From Anastatus disparis (lineage: Eukaryota; Arthropoda; Insecta; Hymenoptera; Eupelmidae), in NCBI GenBank assembly GCA_017163975.1, contig JAFFSR010000021.1:496001-560000 (forward strand): a stretch of DNA of 64,000 nucleotides. Reading direction: 5' to 3'. This document shows positions 58,004-64,000 of the stretch, piece after piece (position 1 is the first letter of the stretch; the number at the start of each line of letters is the position of its first letter). The translations under genes were made by a program, and so were the position numbers. The notes under the pieces were generated by a model, which saw nothing but the letters and a program-made list of their open reading frames with translations, was not told the DNA's origin and made no database searches.

Positions 58004-58501
58004 TCAATAGACTGAGTTCTTGGTTTTTACTAGGAGTTCCTCTACGGTACTAAACTCCGTATACTCTTCGTGTCTCCATGATTCTTCCGGGTCATTTAAC
58101 TTGTTGCATTTAAACCCCACTATGTAACCTTTTGTTAGCATTAATACTTTATCGTCAAGTAGTTCTTCGAGTCTTTGGTGGCATTTATTTTCAATTTTGT
58201 TGAATTCGGCCGCTATTTCTTTCCAGACAGTTCCTTCCATTTGCTTTAGGAATTCCTGGGCGCATTCTTTGTCACAGCAACCGTATGGTATTAGGGATGT
58301 CCATTATGACGCCGTCGCTCTTCCAAACAAGTAGTTTCCTTCATGTTTGTGACAATAGAATTTGGAATAATCCCTAATATTTCTAACTTTCACTATTTTA
58401 TTATACAATTCCAATAGTTCTTCACTAGCCTCGTCAAAATACGAGCTTATGATTTTTATAATGTTTGTTAATACTATAAGCACTAGACACTTTAGATCCA
58501 T
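58004..58501 (-). pseudogene. Small secreted-type Cys-containing ORF with one stop
   Basis: The ORF is not recognised. Reading from ATG at 58501, the first 20 residues (MDLKCLVLIVLTNIIKIISS) look like a signal peptide. They are followed by a charged, helical segment (FDEASEELLELYNKIVKVRN) and FYCHKHEGNYLFGR. A TAA at 58306-58304 interrupts; the same frame continues with a CCDKEC motif, then KEIAAEFNKIENKCHQRLEE, and ends at 58004 with VEELLVKTKNSVY. Full length would be about 165 codons with one in-frame stop and about seven cysteines. It could be a small secreted protein gene, an exon, or the envelope/accessory part of a mobile element. Either the stop is real or two exons meet there; no good splice pair was seen. 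Confidence 0.4.
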
Positions 58502-58519
58502 TTTTTTTCAAGGTAATTT

Positions 58520-58605
58520 TTTTTCTATTTTATTTCTTTTATTTGCAATTATTACGCTGGTACTTATTTTATTTCTTCTGTTTGCAATTATTACGCTGGT
58601 CTTGC
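58520..58605. repeat. Short direct duplication
   Basis: TTTGCAATTATTACGCTGGT occurs twice, about 37 bp apart, each preceded by TTTTATTTCTT. Confidence 0.8.
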
Positions 58606-59168
58606 TGGTAGCTTTGTCTGTGCGGCACTGAGGCTGTTTTCTCATCTCTGCAGATTGCCTGTTTAGCTGAGATCTGCTGGTCAGCAAATTCTTCTGCGCG
58701 GTGTCTTGTTATCGCTGCTTATCGCGCGTCCAAGTTGCTCTCTTATGCTTATTAATGATGAGATTTGTTTTATGCACAATTAAAATATTCTAAATAATAT
58801 TATTTCGTTTTGATGCGTTTATTTAAGTTTTATCGTTTTCCTATTACTTATTTCTCATTTATATATTTCTTATGTATTAGATGTATATAGAAGAGTGGCT
58901 GGTCATGGTGTTAGTTCGTTTGTGAAATAAGTTTGTTAATGTGGTTCTGAAGTCACGTTTACTATTTGAGGTGGTTGGCGTCTGTTGCATCATAGTTTTT
59001 GACTACTCGTTGACTTGTGTTCATCAGTTCTTTTTGTTTTATAATTTCATCATCTTTTTGCTCATAGAGAAAGCATTGTATTGGTAAAAAAATTTTTTTT
59101 CTATTTTTTCATTAATTTTTACATATTTAGACTCAGGGAGTCGAAAAAAGTGGTTTCCAGAAAATGTC

Positions 59169-59220
<52 letters not shown>

Positions 59221-59239
59221 TGTATTCAGTACGCCAATA
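58606..59239. other. Intergenic DNA with a (TG)n tract
   Basis: There is a (TG)n run at 59173-59223. Nothing else is recognised. The Val/Cys ORF through the TG tract is an artefact of composition. Confidence 0.5.
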
Positions 59240-60857
59240 AGATCTCGAGAACTACTCGATGGATTAACTTCAAATTTTGCATGCAATTTATTTTTTTGTC
59301 TAACTGGGGGGAAGCTATTGAAAATTGATCTTCTCAGCTCAGTTTTTTTTAGAGCCATTTTAAGAATTTTGAAGAAAAATTTTAATTTTTTATTTTTTTT
59401 ATATTTTACGTAAACTACTCGAAGAATTTTCTTGAAAATTTGTATGAATATTATTTGCAACGGCCAAAAGAAGAAAAACTTTACTCACTGATTTTCTTAG
59501 CGCACTTTTAATTTTAAAGCATTTTGAAAATTTTGAAAAAAAATTTTTTTTTTCATTTATTTTTTATTTTACGACAACCATTCGATAGATTCGCTTCTAA
59601 ATTTGTATGCAAGTTATTCGCTATTGTCTAAAGAAAACAAGCTTTGGAACACTTATTTTCTTAGAGTAGTTTTAATTTTAGAGCATTTTGAAAATTTTGG
59701 AAAAAATCTCTATTTTTCATTTTTTTTCTATTACACAAAAACCATTCGATAGATTTGCTCGAAAATTTTTATGGAAATCATTTGCAATGACCTAACTAAA
59801 ACAAGCTTTGAAAAACTTATTTTCTCAGTGCATTTTGAAAATTTTGAATAAAATTTTTCTAATTTCTTTTATATTTTACGTAAACTACTTGATGAAAGAG
59901 CTTCAAATTATGTATGGGAATTATTTATGATTGTCAAAATAAAATGAACTTTTAAAAACTAATTTTCTTCAATTTTCTTAGCGCACATTTAATTTTAGAG
60001 CATTTTGAAAATTTTGAAAAAATTTTTTATTTTTAATTTCTTTTCTATTGCATAAAAATCACTCGATAAACTTGCTCAAAAATTTTCATGCAAATTATTC
60101 ACTATTATCTGAATAAATCAAGCTTTGGAAAACTTATTTTCTTAGCGCAGTTTTAATTTTAGAGCATTTTGAAAATTTTGAAAAAAATGTTCATATTTCA
60201 TTTTTTTTCTATTACACAAAAGCCATTCGATAAATTTGCTCAAAAATTTTCTTACAAATTATTTGTTATTGCCTAATTAAAGCAAGCTTGGAAAAACTTA
60301 TTTTCTTAGCGCAGTTTTAATTTTAGAGCAGTTTGTAAATTTTGAATAGAATTTGACTTATTTTTTGGTATTTTACGTAAACTACTCGATGAAGTAGCTT
60401 AAAATTATGTTTAGAAATTATTTACGATTGCCTAAAATAAAATGAACTTTTGAAAACTGGTTTTCTTGGCGTAGTTGTAACGTTAAAGCGTTTTGAAAAT
60501 TTTAAAACAATGTTTATTTTTTAATTATTTGGTATTTTTTGTAAACTATTCGATGAAAATGTTCCAAAATTTGTATGCAAGTTATTGGTTATAGTGTTAA
60601 GAAGACACGCTGTCAAAAAATTAATTTTATAAACGCATTTTTAATTTTAGAGCATCATAACATCACATTATGCAAATGGCAAAATTAAGAAAGAGTAAAA
60701 TTCATATAGTTTTCGTAGGTATTAAGACAGCCTTCAATACAGAGGATAGGAACATTTATATTAAAATCGTATTTAAAAAAATAAAATCAAATTACTCGAA
60801 GTCAATGTTCTCTATGAGAAAGCATTGCGCCAAAGCACTTGGCAGCGTTTTTTATAT
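59240..60857. repeat. ~165-bp tandem repeat array, about nine units
   Basis: Units show TTTTACGTAAACTACTCGAT or the variant TTACACAAAA-CCATTCGAT, then ATTTGTATG-AA-TTATTTGC, TTTTCTTAGCGCAGTTTTAA and TTTTAGAGCATTTTGAAAAT. Starts lie near 59243, 59405, 59570, 59735, 59875, 60045, 60210, 60365 and 60530. Two subtypes (ACGTAAACTACT and ACACAAAAGCCATT) alternate irregularly. The array ends with GAAAGCATTGCGCC-AAGCACTTGGCAG, exactly as at 1980-2042. Confidence 0.75.
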
Positions 60858-61290
60858 GGAGTCGTCATCCTCTCCGGTTTTCCGCGTCGGTTATAATTCT
60901 CGTGCGCGAGGAGCTCCTCAGGGTGGTTTGCCTTCGACGCGCATCTTGCCTAGTATTTCGCGGGGGTAGGGATCTGCAGAAGGTGTAAATAAGTTGCGTA
61001 GCTCTATTTCTCGTGATGGTGCTGGCGTTAACGACCAGTTAGTGTTGAATAAAGTGCTTGATAACTTCGTTCCTGAGCCTGCTCTCCGCCGATCAAAGGG
61101 TCATGGTTATACAGGTAGACGTGGTTATGCAGGTAGCCGTAGTGGTGGCGTTACAGGCCGTGATAGAGGTATTTCAGGCCAGGCAATCACCGGTTCTTCC
61201 AACGATGCTGCTCCTCCCCCGGAGCCTGCTGCTCAAGCTGTTAGTCCTTCTGCTTTGAATCGGACTCCATCGAATCCTCCTAGGAGGTAA
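60856..61290 (+). pseudogene. Gly/Arg/Ser-rich open frame with one stop
   Basis: The ORF is not recognised. The frame begins with ATG at 60856 (MESSSSPVFRVGYNSRARGA), directly after the repeat array. It has a TAG at 60967-60969, then continues through LRSSISRDGAGVNDQLVLNK and RRSKGHGYTGRRGYAGSRSG to a Pro/Ala-rich end (SNDAAPPPEPAAQA) and TAA at 61288-61290. It is followed at once by CGGGTAAGT, a strong donor-like sequence. The GC content is well above its neighbours. The RGG/GYxGRR-like composition suggests an RNA-binding or gag-like disordered protein. It could be the 5' exon of a gene continuing right, but no following exon is recognised on this strand. Confidence 0.35.
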
Positions 61291-61300
61291 CGGGTAAGTA

Positions 61301-61854
61301 CCTTTATATTTATCTTAATGGTCATCTTGTTTCTCGTTGTTATCTAATTATAATTTCTTCAAATAATAATAATATATAATAAAAAATTGATTTCGGAAAA
61401 AAAATTTCTTTTTAAACAAGGATAAGAGATACGACAAAAATGTTTTTTTTTATATCAAACCAATAGTTTTTGAAAAAAATTTCAACAATCTTTCGAATCC
61501 CGTTGGAATTTTTAGGCTACGACCATTATTTCCAGAGTTATAAAACTTTTTAGATAAGTCGATTTTAGACGAAGTCGGGGAAAAGTATCTCGGCGGCAGT
61601 GTAAATGTATATCTTTATAAGTGTATGATTTATTATTACCCAACGGCGTCTGAGGGCCGCGAAATTTATTTCCTTTATACGCGTTAGTTAACTTTAATAA
61701 TTTAATTTACGTATACATGTAATTAAAACAACAATAATGTATTTAAAACGAATTTAATGGTTTCTTTATTATCTTTTTGTTTTTTATTCATAATAAGGTT
61801 AATGCGACCGGTTGTATTAGTCATTTATTATCGTGAGATTTAATGATTTTTCCG
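61301..61854. other. Non-coding stretch after the Gypsy-like pol end
   Basis: A/T-rich sequence holds TTTTGAAAAAAATTTCAACAATC-like words. As it lies just downstream of the pol stop on the minus strand, the polypurine tract and 3' LTR of that element could be here, but no LTR pair can be shown because the element runs off the window. Confidence 0.35.
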
Positions 61855-62885
61855 TTAATGACTGTGTTGAGGAATTTCATAACTATGTTTAAGTAAGTCC
61901 GTGTGAACAGCTCGCGTCTGATTCCTTTTTTGAATTTTTGCGTTGTGAGTTTCAGGGTTTATTTCTATTATTTCACATGGCCCTACATATTCTTTATCCA
62001 TTTTTCCATGCTTCGGTTTTTTCATTAAATAAACGATTTCGCCTTCCCTGACGTGTTTAATGTTTTGTTTTTGATCGTAATAAAATTTTGATCAATATTT
62101 AGACTGAACTAAATTCAATGCTGCTAAGCTTCTCAGTTGCACGAGCGAGGTAGATTTGTCAGCTAAATATTCACTGTATGTGAGCAGTTGGTCTTTTGGT
62201 GGGAAGCTTGAAGACGTTCGGGCCTTTTGTCCGAATACGACCTCATGCGGTGAATATTTTAATCCTTCATGCATGGTGACATTATAAGAATGTTGTGCTA
62301 GTGGGAGAAGTTCGTCCCATTCTATAGTATTTCCTACGTACATCTTGATATATTCATTTAACGTGTGATGCATACTCTCTATTCCGCCGTTAGACTGTGG
62401 GTCATATACTGTGGCTGCAAATTTATTAATTCTAAATATTTTTGCAAATTCGTTTAGTAAATTTTTTATAAAATGAGGCCCTTGGTCAGATATTATTGTT
62501 ATAGGGGACCCGAAATAACATATAAAATATTTTATTAGCGCTTGTGCGGTTTCTTCTGCCGTAGCTTGTTTTGTTGGTACTAGTATACAAAATTTGCTAA
62601 ACGTATCTTGGATTGTTAGAATGTATTGGTTTTCAAGTTGAGTTGGTTCTCTAGGGCCCATAAAATCTATTGATATTTTAGCGAAAGGTTCTGATGGTGT
62701 GTCTGTTGTAAGCATTGGTAGCCGGATTTTTACACGTACTAGTTTATCTGTTTGACAATCAGGGCATCCTCGCACATATTGTCTTACGTCAGCTTGCATG
62801 TTTCGCCAGTAGTGTTCGTGTGCTAGGCGATCATATGTTTACGTCATGCCTTTATGCCCACCTATTGTTGACTCATGATATTCTT
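61855..62885 (-). pseudogene. Gypsy-like integrase
   Basis: HHCC zinc finger: LIKEYHESTIGGHKGMT, a stop at 62839-62841, then HYWRNMQADVRQYVRGCPDC. The catalytic core is in the frame 62799-62092: FAKISIDFMGPRE (first Asp), ITIISDQGPHFIKNLL (second Asp) and DPQSNGGIESMHHTLNEYIK (Glu). WDELLPLAQHSYNVTMHEGL and SPHEVVFGQKAR are typical of Ty3/Gypsy. After a frameshift near 62090 the tail reads YLMKKPKHGKMDKEYVGPCE and VHTDLLKHSYEIPQHSH, ending at 61855: a GPY/F-like module. The enzyme would insert element DNA into the genome; this copy is broken. Confidence 0.85.
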
Positions 62886-62924
62886 TTATCAATTTGTAAC
62901 GGTCCTCTACTCGAGGTATTCGAA

Positions 62925-63204
62925 GATTATTTTTGAAGAATACTGCTGTTCATTCTTGTCCTCTAAACTTTTTATGAAATTCTTTTATGAAATAGTTCCA
63001 TTAGTTTTGTGACATCATAGCTAAATCTCTTACAATTCCTACAGTCTGTATCTCGTATTTATTTAAGAGAGCTTTAAGAATTTTAATGCATCTTTTTATA
63101 TCCGGTCTAACGGGCTTGTCATCGATGTGACCCTTTAAAACAATACTGAACAATTTAATGTCTCTTATTTCACTTACAATTATTTCACCTATTTCTCGAG
63201 GCAT
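62925..63204 (-). pseudogene. Macro-domain-like segment before the integrase
   Basis: The frame 63204-63001 reads EIIVSEIRDIKLFSIVLKGH, DDKPVRPDIKRCIKILKALL and NKYEIQTVGIVRD. A stop follows, then WNYFIKEFHKKFRGQEWTAV. The succession (hydrophobic strand, KP..., helix, I-x-I-P/V-R, W-x-x-x-x-x-F) resembles the second half of a TARG1/OARD1-type macro domain (ADP-ribose binding), and such a segment is found between RNase H and integrase in some arthropod Gypsy pols. The GCGLD-like loop is eroded here (DLAMMSQN). It is recognised by pattern only. Confidence 0.5.
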
Positions 63205-63378
63205 ACTGAATAATTCATCTTCGTTGATATATCGTCTTTCGATAAGGGCCTATAAAATTTGAGTCCCTAGATTTATGTCTGCTGATAAAAGGTATATCAA
63301 GTTATCTTTATAAGCAAAAAGTTGTTCCCCTAAAATTTGAATTGATGTAAAAGGTTGCATTTCGTTTATTGATTGATT

Positions 63379-63924
63379 TCAAGGCGGCGTACAATGTTGT
63401 GGCCTTGCTTCTGCAGTCATGTAACGATTTAGTATCGATATTCTTTGTGAGGGTGTATTTTTAACGTTTTCCAGTTCTTGAGGTAATCTTAAATACGAAC
63501 TTGATCTGTCTGTAGGTTGCGCAGGGTTTACTACGTTCATTTCTTCTGCTGTGATATTTTGTGTCTCTTCTGGAAAATATGGTGTAAAATGTCGTCTAAC
63601 TAAATGTAAATGCATCCATTCGTTTGTGTTGTTATCCTTGCAGTGACAGTATGTTACTTGTTTATTCTCTTTATGGTAATGTACGCATATATTTTTTGAA
63701 AATTCCTTGGAGAACGTGTAAACGCAATCAATGTCTGCGTAGGCGGAGTTTGACGTAAGTATTTGACATGCTGTTGCAGGGTCTCGGCAGTCCTTGAGAT
63801 GTGGGCTGTCTAATAACCTATCTCTTATTTGTCTTGGCGTTAATTGTAATTTAAGGATTTTTACTATAAAGAAGAAAAAACAATTTTCTGACGAATGAGG
63901 GGGGATATCCTTATCATGTCTCAA
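63379..63924 (-). pseudogene. OTU-type cysteine protease-like domain in pol
   Basis: The frame has SSENCFFFFIVKILKLQLTP, RQIRDRLLDSPHLKDC, ADIDCVYTFSKEFSKNICVH and WMHLHLVRRHFTPYF. The OTU family is defined by a Cys near the N-terminus (DGNC-F; here SENCFF, Cys at residue 15 of the open frame) and a C-terminal His before an aromatic (H-Y/F; here RRHFTPYF, residue 112). The usual Asp-Gly before the Cys is missing, so activity is doubtful. OTU proteins cleave ubiquitin chains. In mobile elements the role is unknown, possibly polyprotein processing or evading host ubiquitin tagging (inference). The frame is open for 181 codons and continues in pol sense toward the integrase. Confidence 0.65.
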
Positions 63925-64000
63925 GGTGACGTCAGGTTGCGCACATTGATTATTTCATCGGATTTTCATGAAATTGTTGTTCGTTAGTTGCCGCCAATTG

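Larger units (their letters stand above)
61855..64000 (-). mobile_element. Second Gypsy-like element, 3' part of pol (cut by window end)
   Basis: Minus-strand pol segments appear in the order OTU-like (63924-63379), linker, macro-domain-like (about 63204-62925), integrase zinc finger (about 62885-62770), integrase catalytic domain (62740-62092) and C-terminal tail to a stop at 61857-61855. RT and RNase H would be beyond 64000. Stops at 62839-62841 and ~63000 and a frameshift near 62090 show decay. It is a different element from the one at 43773-48357 (distinct protein sequence and gene order). Confidence 0.75.

Noticed and set aside
61301..61854. 3' LTR of the second Gypsy-like element
   Set aside because: No matching 5' LTR is inside the window and no clear TG...CA boundary could be set.

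Overview
The window looks like a repeat-choked piece of an arthropod, probably insect, nuclear genome. It is strongly AT-rich and has long (TA)n microsatellites, spliceosomal intron signals and insect-type transposable elements. The closest thing to a host gene is one intact exon of an insect laccase-type multicopper oxidase at 37809-38013. There are no operons, phage genes, CRISPR arrays, rRNA genes or tRNA genes. A hymenopteran host is possible, but nothing here proves it.

Layout. 1-8000: tandem A/T-rich repeats and a series of hairpin (MITE/foldback) elements, several with TTAA or TA target duplications. 8000-13680: a decayed I/Jockey-group non-LTR retrotransposon on the minus strand (gag-like ORF1 with zinc knuckle, endonuclease, reverse transcriptase, RNase H, C-terminal Cys/His finger), interrupted by a 397-bp TTAA hairpin element. 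13960-14945: a decayed Tc1/mariner-type transposase. 15000-21280: intergenic repeats. 21280-22225 and 26285-27190: two blocks of a related ~150-bp satellite, with a 4-kb segment between them that includes an element packed with AGACGTCT palindromes. 27333-37634: a giant palindrome, read here as one element with ~3.7-kb terminal inverted repeats made partly of ~350-bp tandem units, with a 2.65-kb transposon nested in its left arm. The laccase exon lies immediately to its right.

38220-50000: a nest of elements. A 10.8-kb structure with ~280-bp inverted ends encloses a CACTA/EnSpm-like transposon (C-terminal transposase fragment), which is split by a 4.6-kb Ty3/Gypsy LTR element. That LTR element is of CsRn1 type, with LTRs that look identical, a tRNA-Trp primer site, and gag, protease, RT, RNase H and integrase. 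50100-61300: a foldback element, then decayed coding pieces on the plus strand: a coiled-coil ORF1-like protein, a multi-exon JmjC plus C2H2 zinc-finger gene, and a G/R-rich exon. A small secreted-type ORF lies on the minus strand. 61855-64000 (continuing past the end): the 3' part of a second Gypsy-like pol on the minus strand, in which OTU-protease-like and macro-domain-like segments precede the integrase.

Almost every recognisable coding segment except the laccase exon carries stops or frameshifts, so this is mainly a record of nested transposition. The items most worth follow-up are the giant palindrome, the JmjC/zinc-finger gene, the OTU/macro Gypsy pol, and the paired elements that share a core but carry different palindromic motifs. 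All boundaries were read by eye, without alignment software or database searches.
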